From Clostridiales bacterium (lineage in GTDB: Bacteria > Bacillota > Clostridia > Christensenellales > Christensenellaceae): 53,956 nt of DNA. Under the pieces are notes generated by a model. The model saw only the letters and a list, made by a program, of their open reading frames with translations. It searched no databases and was not told the origin of the DNA. The stretch's first letter is position 1. Every line of letters begins with the position of its first letter. Shown in pieces: positions 14,912 through 23,196 of the stretch. The stretch covers positions 1 through 53,956 of the forward strand of contig SVGZ01000015.1 of the NCBI GenBank assembly GCA_015056045.1, written 5' to 3'. A program made the position numbers and the translations under genes.

Positions 14912-16330
14912 ATGGAAACGACAAGAAGACGACATAAAAAAAGAAAAAAGAGTATTGGCAGGCTTTTCCTGCTTTTGCTGTTGCTGTTCGGCATCATTTA
15001 CGGCGCAAAAACGATCACCGAAAACGAAGACATCATGAAATATATCGGTGAAGCCGTCCCTTATGATGAAGAGCTGATCCACGAGACTGCACTTCTGGCA
15101 GCGGAAAGCGGAAAAAGCGAATTTTCCATGACGTTTGAAACGAAAGCCATCGACGAAGAGGCTTTGAGCACCTGTCTTGGCAGACTCCTCAGCGAGCGCT
15201 ATTCCCTTTCGCATATCGGTAGCTTTTCCTGGAGTTCGCGGAATTTCTTTAACCGTACGGTGATAGATTTTACCATTCATTATGACGGCGAAAAACAGGA
15301 CCTTTCGCAGATCCCGGAATATTCCTTTGCCGCATTGGAAGAAGCGATTTATAACAGCTTTTTATCCGGCGAAGAAGAAGCCGTATATGTTTTTCGGCGA
15401 AACAGCCGCATCGAATCTGAAGAACAGCTGACGGATGACTTTATCCGCGCATTAAAAAACAGCCCGGAATATAACTTCCGCTGTGATCATTGCTCGCATA
15501 TCGACAGGCTTTACGAAGACTACGCCGTTATCCGCGTAACATACAGCTTAACCGAAGGCTTGCCCAATATCGGCGATGTTTTTGAAGCAACGGATGCGGA
15601 ACAGCTCTGGCACTATGCGCGCGAAGCCTTTGAAACGGGGCTCGAAACCGTCATTATTCGTTCGGAGGAAAAGATGCTGCCGCAGGATCAGCTCGACAGT
15701 ATTTTTATCTCCGCATATTATAACGATGCGGAAGATATCGCCGTGCTTTCAAACAATATCGGCCATTCGATCTATGTTAACGACAGCGGCCGCTACATTG
15801 CCGCCTATAGGCTCGATTTTACCGGTGCAGAGGATTACGAAGAATATTGCCTTGCCACGGAAGAAAAGCTGGACAGCATCGTGATCACAGGCAAAACGCC
15901 TGCGGAAAAATACCGCGCGATCTTTGACTATATTTTAGAGAATTGTGTCTATGACGATCAGCTTCGCGATGATATTTTGTCGGAAAATATCGGCTATGAG
16001 GTATTGCATTACCGCGGGGCATACGGTGCGCTTGTCCGCGGCGAAACGATCTGCTCCGGTTATGCTTCGGCTTTCAAGGCGCTTTGCGACAGATATTCGC
16101 TGCCTTGCCTTGTCGTGACCGGTGTTGTGGAAAATGTTGCCCATGTCTGGAACGCTGTTTTGGTCGATGGCAAGCTGTATTATGTGGATGCGACCTTTGC
16201 CGATACGAGCCGCACGCCCGAGCGGTATTATATGATGACGGAAGCACAATACAGGAATGTCGGCTATATTCCCGATGATTGGCAATATGTTCCGCAGCTT
16301 TTCCGGGAAGCAGGTCTCACGGTATCATAA
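14912..16330 (+). CDS. Membrane-anchored transglutaminase-like protein
   Basis: A 472-residue protein with a basic start (RRRHKKRKK), one N-terminal membrane segment at about residues 15-32 and a long outside part. The C-terminal third carries a transglutaminase/protease core: GETICSGYASAFKALC with the catalytic Cys near 377, VENVAHVWNAVLVDGKLYYVDATF with His and Asp near 410-425. Such domains in Gram-positive bacteria are found in surface cysteine proteases or cross-linking enzymes; the reaction is not known. The middle region is not recognised. The ribosome site is GTGAGG. It is a single-gene unit between its own promoter and the terminator at 16338. Confidence 0.85.
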   Translation: METTRRRHKKRKKSIGRLFLLLLLLFGIIYGAKTITENEDIMKYIGEAVPYDEELIHETALLAAESGKSEFSMTFETKAIDEEALSTCLGRLLSERYSLSHIGSFSWSSRNFFNRTVIDFTIHYDGEKQDLSQIPEYSFAALEEAIYNSFLSGEEEAVYVFRRNSRIESEEQLTDDFIRALKNSPEYNFRCDHCSHIDRLYEDYAVIRVTYSLTEGLPNIGDVFEATDAEQLWHYAREAFETGLETVIIRSEEKMLPQDQLDSIFISAYYNDAEDIAVLSNNIGHSIYVNDSGRYIAAYRLDFTGAEDYEEYCLATEEKLDSIVITGKTPAEKYRAIFDYILENCVYDDQLRDDILSENIGYEVLHYRGAYGALVRGETICSGYASAFKALCDRYSLPCLVVTGVVENVAHVWNAVLVDGKLYYVDATFADTSRTPERYYMMTEAQYRNVGYIPDDWQYVPQLFREAGLTVS

Positions 16331-16337
16331 ATAAAAG

Positions 16338-16367
16338 AAGGAACGATTTTTCCGTCGTTCCTTTTTT
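16338..16367 (+). terminator. Intrinsic terminator
   Basis: AAGGAACGA / TCGTTCCTT stem with TTTTTT following, 8 bases after the transglutaminase-like gene. Confidence 0.85.
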
Positions 16368-16409
16368 ATATGGATTTTTTGGAGAATACCCGATGTTTTC
16401 ATTTGTCTT

Positions 16410-16775
16410 TTCCCCATAAACTAAAAGAAGTACCTCTCAAAATCAGACTTCAGGTTATAGCATTTCTCCCATCCATCAACTATAATTGAAAATTCGGTCA
16501 TGCAAGTATTCCCTTCGGTAAACATCGCAGTATATGGCTTGGATTTCAGGTCTTTCTTTTCCCCATAAACTAAAAAACTATCTCTCACAACTATACTTTA
16601 GACTTCAGGCTATATCCTTTCTCCCATCCGCAAACTATAATTGAAAATTCGGTCAAGCATTTGGCTTGGACTTCAGGTCTTTCTATTACCCATATACTAA
16701 AAAAACTATCTCTCACAATTACACTTTAGATTTCAGGCTATATCCCATCTCTTATCCGCAAACTATAATTGAAAA
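16410..16775 (-). repeat. Tandem intergenic repeats (ATATAGCCTG family), about 2.5 units
   Basis: Read on the minus strand, three copies of TTTTCAATTATAG start at 16775, 16647 and 16492, giving periods of 128 and 155 bases. Each is followed by a GGATGGGAGA-like segment, GGATATAGCCTGAAGTCTAA, a GTGAGAGATAGTTTTTTAGT-like segment, a GGGGAAAAGAAAGACCTGAA-like segment and a GAC(C)GAATTTT end. The copy nearest 16410 is partial. The array fills most of the 610-base gap between the transglutaminase-like and FkbM genes. The family is also present at 6521-6660 and 39313-39680. Confidence 0.75.
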
Positions 16776-16776
16776 G

Positions 16777-16806
16777 TAAAAAGCGCCAGGAGAAAGCGCT
16801 TTTTCT
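16777..16806. terminator. Terminator-like hairpin at the repeat edge
   Basis: AAAAAGCGC and GCGCTTTTT flank a short loop at 16777-16804. No gene is close upstream on either strand, so it may be part of the repeat locus or a remnant. Confidence 0.4.
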
Positions 16807-16940
16807 TGAGGAGGAATAAGGAGATCATTCCAACCGTTGTTCAATTCCATTTATATTATGGCACAGGAAAAAAACTATTTCAATAAATCACGGAATGAGT
16901 TAATATTATGTTTAAAGCCTGTTCATAATTGAGGTTAAAA

Positions 16941-17975
16941 ATGGAAAATGCTTTTGACAGAATAAAAAATTGCGGATTGCCCGTCGTCATCTACGGGATG
17001 GGCAACGGCGCCGATAAACTGCGTGCGGAATTCGCCGAAAGAGGGATCGAATTTTCGGGCGTTTTTGCCAACGATGAATTCGTCCGCGGGCAAAGCTATG
17101 CCGGTTATAAAGTCATCGACTACGAAAGAGCAAAAAAACGCTTCGGAAAGTTCTGTGTCGTTCCGGCTTTCGGTGCGGCAAACGAAAAAGCCATGACAAG
17201 AATGCGTGAAATTGCCGAAGAACAGCTGATGATCTGCCCCGAGCTGCCGCTTTTCGGCGGAAAAGTTTTGGAAAAAGCCTTTCTTTCGGAAAACAGGGAA
17301 AGGATCGAAGCGCTGTATAAAAAAACAGAGGATGCGCTTTCCCGGGAAATCTTTGAAAAATGCCTGCTCTACCGCTTAACGGGTGAGATCCGCTGCCTTG
17401 ATCATATCATGGTCAGCTTTGCGGATGTTTTCAGAAAAGCAGAACCGAATGGCGATGAATATTTCGCCGATTTCGGCGCCTATAATGGAGACAGCATCAG
17501 AAGTTTCCTCGAAGCGGCAGGCAGTTTTAAGGGTATTCTTGCCGTAGAACCCGATAAAAGGAGCTTCAAAAAGCTCGAAAAATATGTCGAAAGCTTAACG
17601 GGCGATGTTCGCCTTGTCAATAAAGTCATTTCCGAAAAAAGCGGAATGATCGGCTTTTCTGCGGAATCGAGCCGTAATTCCCACGCAGAAGAAGGCGGAA
17701 TAGAAACCCCTTGCATCTGCGGCGATGAATTGTTTGCAGATTTCCCTGCGAGCATCGTCAAGCTCGACCTCGAAGGGCACGATATGCCCGCACTGCGCGG
17801 TATGGCAAACTATATCCGGGAAAAGAAACCGAAACTGCTCGTGCCGATTTATCACCGAACGGAAGATTTCCTTGACCTGCCGGAATATATTTTATCGCTG
17901 AATCCGGATTATAAGCTGCGCTTTGCCAAGGTAAACTGCTATCCCTGCTGGGATCTTTTCGCAATTTTCAGTTAA
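16941..17975 (+). CDS. FkbM-family methyltransferase
   Basis: A 344-residue protein. The first 100 residues form a nucleotide-binding-like segment (VVIYGMGNGADKL, then FSGVFANDEF), found in several sugar-modifying proteins. From residue 170 on is an FkbM methyltransferase domain: DEYFADFGAYNGDSIRSFLE (SAM-binding motif I), GILAVEPDKRSFKKLEK, and IVKLDLEGHDMPALRGM (the FkbM Lys-x-Asp-x-Glu-Gly motif). FkbM enzymes methylate hydroxyls on sugars or polyketides; the substrate here is unknown and no glycan cluster is adjacent. The start is ATG at 16941 after GAGG; an in-frame TTG 12 bases earlier precedes that site. It stands alone, between repeats and a terminator. Confidence 0.85.
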   Translation: MENAFDRIKNCGLPVVIYGMGNGADKLRAEFAERGIEFSGVFANDEFVRGQSYAGYKVIDYERAKKRFGKFCVVPAFGAANEKAMTRMREIAEEQLMICPELPLFGGKVLEKAFLSENRERIEALYKKTEDALSREIFEKCLLYRLTGEIRCLDHIMVSFADVFRKAEPNGDEYFADFGAYNGDSIRSFLEAAGSFKGILAVEPDKRSFKKLEKYVESLTGDVRLVNKVISEKSGMIGFSAESSRNSHAEEGGIETPCICGDELFADFPASIVKLDLEGHDMPALRGMANYIREKKPKLLVPIYHRTEDFLDLPEYILSLNPDYKLRFAKVNCYPCWDLFAIFS

Positions 17976-17979
17976 AACA

Positions 17980-18014
17980 AAAAGACAGACGAATGATACT
18001 CGTCTGTCTTTTTT
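17980..18014. terminator. Bidirectional intrinsic terminator
   Basis: AAGACAGACGA / TCGTCTGTCTT, an 11-bp perfect stem with T-runs on both sides, between the convergent FkbM and ABC exporter genes. Confidence 0.9.
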
Positions 18015-18016
18015 CT

Positions 18017-19837
18017 TTAGCCAAGCAGGCTTTCTTCGGCTGCTTCGCGGTACTGGTTGGTGTAAAGGTTGTAATAAGCACCCTTCTTTTCCATAAGCTC
18101 GTCGTGTGTACCGGCTTCTTTGATCTTGCCGGCATCGATGAGCAGGATACGGTCGGAATTGCGGATCGTGGAAAGTCTGTGCGCAACGATGAAGCTCGTT
18201 CTGCCTTCGAGGACTGTTGTGATCGCATCCTGAATATACTGTTCCGTTTCCGTATCGATGGAAGCGGTCGCTTCGTCAAGGATGAAGATCTTCGGGTTTG
18301 CAAGGACGACTCTGGCGAAACAGATGAGCTGTTTCTGACCTGTGGAAAGGAGCAAGCCGCCTTCACCGACCTGCGTATCGTAGCCGTCTTTCTGCTTCAA
18401 GATGAACTCTTCTGCATGGACCATCCTTGCTGCACGGCGGATCTCTTCGATCGTCGCATCCTTTTTCGCATAAGCGATATTTTCGCGGATCGTGCCGGAG
18501 AAAAGATGCGGTGTCTGCAGCATATAGCCGAGATTCTTTTCGAGCCAGAGCTGGCTTCTTTCGCGGTAATTTCTGCCGTCGATGAGGATCGTACCTTCTG
18601 TCGGTTCGTAGAAGCGGCAGACGAGGTTGACGATCGTGCTCTTGCCTGCGCCGGTTTCGCCAACGAGTGCGATGGATTCACCGGGTTTGACATCAAGAGA
18701 GAAATCATCGAGGATCGGTTCGCCCGGAATATAGGAGAAGGAAACATTCCTGAATTCGATATGCCCTTCCATCTCTTCCCAGTTTTCTGTCTTTGCATCA
18801 AAGATGTCGCCGTATTTTTCGATAACTTCCGGATCATCGGAAACTTCGATCGCCGTATCCATCATGTTGAAAACTCGCTCTGCAGAAGCCTGTGCGGTCT
18901 GCATTTCGGCAAAGATTCTTGCGATCTGCTGGATCGGTTCAAAGAACTGCGATGTGTAGGAAATGAAAGCGGAAAGCGTACCGAGCGTAATGACGGAACC
19001 CAATACTTCAAGGCTGCCTTTGCCAAGCGCAATGGATGTACCGATCGAGCCCAGAATCATAACACAGGGCATGAAGGTTGCGGATAAAACCTGCGAACGG
19101 ATCGCCGCTTTTTTGAGTGTTCCGGAAAGCTCTTTGAATTCCTCGGTGTTCTTTTCTTCGCGGACGAGCGTTTTCGTCGTCATAGCGCCCATGATGCCTT
19201 CGTTATAGGCCGAAGTGATACGGGAGTTCGTTCTTCTGACGATTCGCTGATTCTTCAGGATCTTTTTCTGGAAGAAGAAACAGAGAACACCCAAAGGCGG
19301 CATAACCACAAGAACAGTCAGTGCGAGCTTCCAGTTAAGCGAGAACATCGAAATGACGCAGCCGATAACATAGAAAATACCCCAGAGGATATCCGTCAAG
19401 CTCCATGCGACGAGTTCGGATAAACGCATGACGTCGCTGATCATTCTTGCCATAAGGTAACCGACCGGCGTTCTGTCATAATAGGAAAGCGAGAGTTTCT
19501 GCAAGTGGTAATACGCTTCATCTCTGATCGCATAGGAAACGCGCATTTCGAGTTTGCCCGCTGTGATGATAAACATCGCAACGCTGCTGCCCTGCAGGAT
19601 AACGAGCAAAGCATAGAGAAGAGCAAAGCCCAGAATGCCTTCCGTCGTTTTCCCGACGACGAAATGGTCGATCGCATACTGCTGCATCAGCGGGTAAGCG
19701 ATATCGACAAGCGCTGTGATGAGCTGACCGAAGATCAGGATGAAAAGAAGGTTCTTATTTCGCCAGCCATAGGCGACGAGTCTTTTCCATATTTTTAAGT
19801 CAACTTTACTTTCGGAAAAATCAAGTTCGTAATCCAT
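18017..19837 (-). CDS. ABC exporter half-transporter, subunit with catalytic Glu
   Basis: This 606-residue protein has a six-helix exporter membrane domain (about residues 30-330) and an ATPase domain: Walker A GETGAGKSTI near 394, signature LLLSTGQKQLI, Walker B IFILDEATASID with the catalytic Glu, and the switch His in IVAHRLSTI. The signature is LSTGQ instead of LSGGQ, that is, degenerate. Its partner, encoded 15 bases upstream, has the reverse defect. This is the pattern of heterodimeric exporters such as BmrCD, LmrCD and TM287/288, where one ATP site hydrolyses and the other mainly binds. The cargo is not known; drugs or lipids are typical. It is the second gene of the operon and ends at the terminator at 17980. 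Confidence 0.92.
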   Translation of the reverse strand: MDYELDFSESKVDLKIWKRLVAYGWRNKNLLFILIFGQLITALVDIAYPLMQQYAIDHFVVGKTTEGILGFALLYALLVILQGSSVAMFIITAGKLEMRVSYAIRDEAYYHLQKLSLSYYDRTPVGYLMARMISDVMRLSELVAWSLTDILWGIFYVIGCVISMFSLNWKLALTVLVVMPPLGVLCFFFQKKILKNQRIVRRTNSRITSAYNEGIMGAMTTKTLVREEKNTEEFKELSGTLKKAAIRSQVLSATFMPCVMILGSIGTSIALGKGSLEVLGSVITLGTLSAFISYTSQFFEPIQQIARIFAEMQTAQASAERVFNMMDTAIEVSDDPEVIEKYGDIFDAKTENWEEMEGHIEFRNVSFSYIPGEPILDDFSLDVKPGESIALVGETGAGKSTIVNLVCRFYEPTEGTILIDGRNYRERSQLWLEKNLGYMLQTPHLFSGTIRENIAYAKKDATIEEIRRAARMVHAEEFILKQKDGYDTQVGEGGLLLSTGQKQLICFARVVLANPKIFILDEATASIDTETEQYIQDAITTVLEGRTSFIVAHRLSTIRNSDRILLIDAGKIKEAGTHDELMEKKGAYYNLYTNQYREAAEESLLG

Positions 19838-19852
19838 ATGGTATCCTCCTTC

Positions 19853-21667
19853 TTAGTTTGCTGCCGGTTCATCGCCGGCCATGTCCTGAATAACGGCGAT
19901 CCTGCGGTAAAGGCCATCCTGCGCGAGAAGTTCTTCGTGTGTGCCTTCCTGCGTGAGTCTTCCGTCTTCGAGGACGAGGATCTTATCCGCTTCACAAAGC
20001 GTCGTGATGCGGTGAGAGATGATAAACATCGTGTTTGTGCCCTTGCGGCCTTTTAATGCTTTTCTGATCTGTGCATCCGTTTCGGTATCGACGGCACTCA
20101 TGGAGTCATCGAAGATCAGGATAGGCGTCTGCTGCATGAGCGTACGCGCAATGGCAACACGCTGCTGCTGTCCGCCCGAAAGCGTTACACCGCGTTCGCC
20201 GACGAGTGTATCATAGCCTTTTTCAAATCCCATGATCGCATCGTGTACGGAAGCGGTTTTTGCCGCATCATAGACTTCTTCTTCCGGTGCGGAAGGATCA
20301 ACGATGCGGATGTTTTCCATGATCGAACGGGAATAGAGGAAAGGCTCCTGCAAAACGATACCGATTTTGCTGCGCAGATATTTTGCGTCGATGTCGTTGA
20401 CGTCCGTTCCGTTGATGGTGATCCTGCCGGCTGTGGGCTGATAGAGCCTCTGCATCAGCTGAACAAGGCTGCTCTTGCCCGAACCTGTCGAGCCGAGAAT
20501 TGCGATTGTCGAGCCTTTTTTCGCGGTAAAGCTGATGTCTTTTAAGACTTCGTCATAATAATCATAGCCGAAGCAGACATGATCGAAAACGATATCGCCG
20601 ATGATATCGGGCTGTTCTGCCTTGCCGGGTTCAGCTTCCAGCGGAACTTCGAGGATCTCTTCAAGTCTTCCAAGCGCAACGGTTGCTCTGCCCATATCCG
20701 CAAGGACTCGGCCAAGCGAACGGACAGGCCACATGACCATACCGGCATAGGATGTAAAGAGCATAACATTACCGACCGTGAGTTCACCTCTTGCCGCAAA
20801 GAAAGTCGCAAAAGAAAGCGTGATGCAGATCTGCATATAGCTCATGATGTCAGTACCGCCCCAGAAAACACCCATCTGTTTCGAGAGCTTGAAGTTGAGG
20901 TCGGAATAGGTTTTATGGGCTTCTTCGAACTTATCCATTTCGTTCTTCTGCTGACCGAATGCACGGACAACGCGAACGCCCGTTAAGTTTTCCTGTACGA
21001 TGTTGGAAAGAATACCTTCCGCTTCGTCCGCTTCTTTGAAGACGTTCATAACACGCCTGAAATAGAAGAAGGATACACCGATCAGGAACGGGAAAGAGAT
21101 CATCGAGATCAGCGTCATGCGCACGTCGATCGTACTCATGATGGAGATCGTCATCGTCATAACAACGAGTGTACGGACGATTTCAAGAAGCTGTACGCCA
21201 AAGAAACGGCGTACGGTTTCAACGTCGGATGTGCAGCGCTGGATCAGGTCACCTGTGGAAACATGCTTATGATAGTCATAGGGCACGTTCTGCAGATGTG
21301 CATAGAGCCTGTCGCGCATGGTTTTGGCAAGACCTTCGGAAAGCTCCGCAACGCTTCTGCCGCGGATATGTACAAAAATGCCGTCCAGAAGTCTGAAAAG
21401 AATGAAGGCAACGACACAGAGAAGGATATTGTTCATCAGGAATTCTCTGCCGCCGATGCTTTCGATGAAACTCATGACAAAAGCCGGAACGGAAGGCTCT
21501 GCGCCGCCTAAAACATAGTCGATCGTAAAGCTCGTGACGATCGGCGATACATATGCCGCAAGTGCGGATAATACAACTGCAAGCGAACCGATGAGAAGGT
21601 AGCGCTTATAGCCATACAGCATCTGCCAGACCAGCTTAAAGTTTCCTTTCCTTACTTTATTTTCCAA
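19853..21667 (-). CDS. ABC exporter half-transporter, subunit with degenerate Walker B
   Basis: A 604-residue partner with the same layout: membrane domain to about residue 330, Walker A GSTGSGKSSLV, canonical signature LSGGQQQR, Walker B ILIFDDSMSAVD with Asp in place of the catalytic Glu, and His in IISHRITTL. The start is the TTG at 21667 (protein reads MENKVRKGNFKLVWQ), 6 bases after GGAGG; the earlier GTG at 21685 lies before the ribosome site. Walker A/B of this subunit plus the LSTGQ signature of the partner would make one inactive composite site. A sigma-A promoter and a hairpin with a possible leader peptide lie upstream (21669-21776). Confidence 0.92.
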   Translation of the reverse strand: MENKVRKGNFKLVWQMLYGYKRYLLIGSLAVVLSALAAYVSPIVTSFTIDYVLGGAEPSVPAFVMSFIESIGGREFLMNNILLCVVAFILFRLLDGIFVHIRGRSVAELSEGLAKTMRDRLYAHLQNVPYDYHKHVSTGDLIQRCTSDVETVRRFFGVQLLEIVRTLVVMTMTISIMSTIDVRMTLISMISFPFLIGVSFFYFRRVMNVFKEADEAEGILSNIVQENLTGVRVVRAFGQQKNEMDKFEEAHKTYSDLNFKLSKQMGVFWGGTDIMSYMQICITLSFATFFAARGELTVGNVMLFTSYAGMVMWPVRSLGRVLADMGRATVALGRLEEILEVPLEAEPGKAEQPDIIGDIVFDHVCFGYDYYDEVLKDISFTAKKGSTIAILGSTGSGKSSLVQLMQRLYQPTAGRITINGTDVNDIDAKYLRSKIGIVLQEPFLYSRSIMENIRIVDPSAPEEEVYDAAKTASVHDAIMGFEKGYDTLVGERGVTLSGGQQQRVAIARTLMQQTPILIFDDSMSAVDTETDAQIRKALKGRKGTNTMFIISHRITTLCEADKILVLEDGRLTQEGTHEELLAQDGLYRRIAVIQDMAGDEPAAN

Positions 21668-21668
21668 A

Positions 21669-21719
21669 CTAAACCTCCAAAGCACATAAAAATGACCCCG
21701 TTTTCGCGGGGAAAAACAT
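21669..21719 (-). other. Possible leader peptide ORF over a hairpin (attenuator) of the ABC exporter operon
   Basis: Between promoter and first gene the minus strand has ATG at 21719 opening a 16-codon frame (reads MFFPAKTGSFLCALEV) that stops at TAG 21669-21671, one base before the TTG start of the exporter gene. Codons 3-8 lie on a hairpin, CCCCG (21711-21707) / CGGGG (21700-21696), followed by TCATTTTTATG. The leader has no good ribosome site. The bmrBCD operon of Bacillus subtilis is controlled through a translated leader and terminator in this position; similarity of layout is an inference. Confidence 0.35.
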
Positions 21720-21747
21720 ATAGAGTTGGGTTAAAGTCTCTACTCCT

Positions 21748-21776
21748 ATTCTATCTGTAAGCAAAGCCAAAGTCAA
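21748..21776 (-). promoter_or_regulatory. Sigma-A promoter of the ABC exporter operon
   Basis: TTGACT (21776-21771), 17-bp spacer, TAGAAT (21753-21748) on the minus strand. The leader to the TTG start is about 75 bases. Confidence 0.75.
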
Positions 21777-21870
21777 ACAATTTATGGAAAATTATTGCTA
21801 CAATTTTGTAAGGAAATGCGGCAAATTTAACAATAACTTCGCATGGAAACCATTTTTGTGAAAAACCGTA

Positions 21871-21899
21871 TTGAAATTTCATTTTGGCTGTGCTATATT
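21871..21899 (+). promoter_or_regulatory. Sigma-A promoter of the cobalamin-riboswitch operon
   Basis: TTGAAA (21871-21876), 17-bp spacer, TATATT (21894-21899). The transcript would start near 21906, about 50 bases before the riboswitch core; that stretch holds two small hairpins (GAGCGT/ACGCTT and GAGCGC/GTGCTC). Confidence 0.75.
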
Positions 21900-21957
21900 G
21901 CAGTTGAGCGTGAAAAGGACGCTTGAGCGCAAAAATGTGCTCGTACAATTTCATACG

Positions 21958-22097
21958 GAAGCTGAAGCAAGGGAAACAGGTGCAAATCCTGTGCGAGCCC
22001 GTCGCTGTGAGTGCGGAGTATCTGCCAAAAATTGCCACTGGGAAACCGGGAAGGCGGCAGTTATGTTGAAGCCAAGCCAGAAGACCTGTCAGCTGCC
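21958..22097 (+). promoter_or_regulatory. Cobalamin (B12) riboswitch
   Basis: The conserved core is clear in order: AAGGGAAACAGGTGCAAATC (21969 on), GCGAGCCCGTCGCTGTGAG, GCCACTGGGAAACCGGGAAG, and the B12 box AAGCCAGAAGACCTG near 22073-22088. P1 can be made by AGCTG (21960-21964) with CAGCT (22090-22094). Downstream, GTACTGT (22104-22110) pairs with ACAGTAC (22156-22162) around an inner AAGAGAT/TATCTCTT-type hairpin, forming a possible expression platform; no T-run terminator is evident, so control may act on translation. It sits 130 bases before the DUF4430 gene and should turn that operon off when cobalamin is plentiful. Confidence 0.93.
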
Positions 22098-22225
22098 GCG
22101 TTTGTACTGTTGCCACGGGGCTTTTGGGAATAGTGCCTAAGAGATTTTTATCTCTTACAGTACCGTTCTCCAGTTGCTTTATGTGCGAAAAATGTTTTTC
22201 GAGTCAAAGTATTGGAGGATTTTTT

Positions 22226-22642
22226 ATGTCTAAGAAGAACAAAACATTGCTCATTGCAGGTCTTGCCCTGCTTCTCGTTATCGTCGGCGCTTTCGTCTGG
22301 ATCTATCTTTCCGGAAAAGGCGAAGCACAGCAAGGTGCAAAAACGATCACCGTTGACGTCGTTTTATCCGACGGAACCGTCAATAACACTTATGAATATC
22401 ACACCGATGCGGAAAATCTCCGTCAGGTTTTAGCCGATGAAAACGGCCTCATCGAAGGCGAAGACAGCGAATATGGTCTTTTCGTCCTGACGGTTGACGG
22501 CATCACCGCAGATCAGAACAACCAGGAATGGTGGTGCTTCACCAAAGGCGGCGAATCGCTCATGACCGGTGTTGACGATACCCTGATCGCAGACGGCGAC
22601 AAGTATGAAATTACATTGACCGTCGGCTACGAAGGCTTCTGA
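22226..22642 (+). CDS. DUF4430 (transcobalamin-C-like) membrane-anchored protein, putative B12 binder
   Basis: A 138-residue protein with one N-terminal hydrophobic anchor (residues 7-28, LLIAGLALLLVIVGAFVWIY), no lipobox Cys, and an outside domain: an ITVDVVLSDGTVNNTYEY strand pair, AENLRQVLADENGLIEG, and the ending QEWWCFTKGG then DDTLIADGDKYEITLTV. This is the DUF4430 pattern, a fold related to the C-terminal domain of human transcobalamin/intrinsic factor. The riboswitch upstream ties it to cobalamin; binding of cobalamin or a corrinoid outside the cell is a reasonable inference, not shown. The start has GGAGG; an upstream in-frame ATG at 22124 lies inside the leader. Its stop TGA overlaps the ATG of the S component. 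Confidence 0.82.
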   Translation: MSKKNKTLLIAGLALLLVIVGAFVWIYLSGKGEAQQGAKTITVDVVLSDGTVNNTYEYHTDAENLRQVLADENGLIEGEDSEYGLFVLTVDGITADQNNQEWWCFTKGGESLMTGVDDTLIADGDKYEITLTVGYEGF

Positions 22643-23151
22643 TGCAGAAAAAACTGCGTGCTGTCGAACTTGTGCAGATTGCGATCTGTGCAGCGATCCT
22701 CTATGTTTCGCAGGTTGCCTTTTCCTTCCTGCCGAACATCGAGCTTGTTTCGCCGCTCATCATCGTCTATACGCGCAATTTCGGCAAAAAAACGCTTGCT
22801 ATTATCTATATTTTTGCGCTGATACAGGGCCTGACCTATGGTTTCGGCGTCTGGTGGATCAATTACCTCTATGTCTGGACGATCCTGTATTTCATCGCCA
22901 GTGCCGCAAAAAAGCTGGAAAATCCTCTTGGCTGGGCGATCATTGCCGCCTTTTTCGGGCTGTTTTTCGGGCTTCTTTGTTCGATCCCCTATTTCTTTGC
23001 TTTGGGCATCGGCGGCGGAGTTTCCTATTTTGTGAACGGAATACCCTTTGACCTGATGCACTGTGCAGGTAATTTTGTGGTCACCCTATTGCTCTTCATA
23101 CCGCTTGACCGCATCATGAAAAAGGCAGATTCCTTTCTTTCGGGAAAATAA
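22642..23151 (+). CDS. ECF transporter S component, putative cobalamin-specific
   Basis: A 169-residue integral membrane protein with about six hydrophobic segments. The N-terminal VELVQIAICAAILYVSQVAF helix carries the small-residue pattern by which S components dock to EcfT; the middle has YIFALIQGLTYGFGVWW and the end LMHCAGNFVVTLLLFIPL. It overlaps the DUF4430 gene by one base (TGATG) and shares the B12 riboswitch, so cobalamin or precursor uptake is the likely role, as for CbrT-type S components. The energising EcfA/EcfA'/EcfT module is not in the window and is presumably shared from elsewhere. Direct identity to a named family could not be tested. Confidence 0.8.
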   Translation: MQKKLRAVELVQIAICAAILYVSQVAFSFLPNIELVSPLIIVYTRNFGKKTLAIIYIFALIQGLTYGFGVWWINYLYVWTILYFIASAAKKLENPLGWAIIAAFFGLFFGLLCSIPYFFALGIGGGVSYFVNGIPFDLMHCAGNFVVTLLLFIPLDRIMKKADSFLSGK

Positions 23152-23156
23152 AAATA

Positions 23157-23196
23157 AAAGCCGACCTATGGTTTTCATCATAGGTCGGCTTTTTTA
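23157..23196 (+). terminator. Intrinsic terminator of the B12 operon
   Basis: AGCCGACCTATG pairs perfectly with CATAGGTCGGCT, followed by TTTTTTA. Confidence 0.92.

Noticed and set aside
21685-21685. GTG start for the first ABC exporter gene
   Set aside because: It would put the GGAGG ribosome site inside the coding sequence; the TTG at 21667 has the right 6-base spacing.
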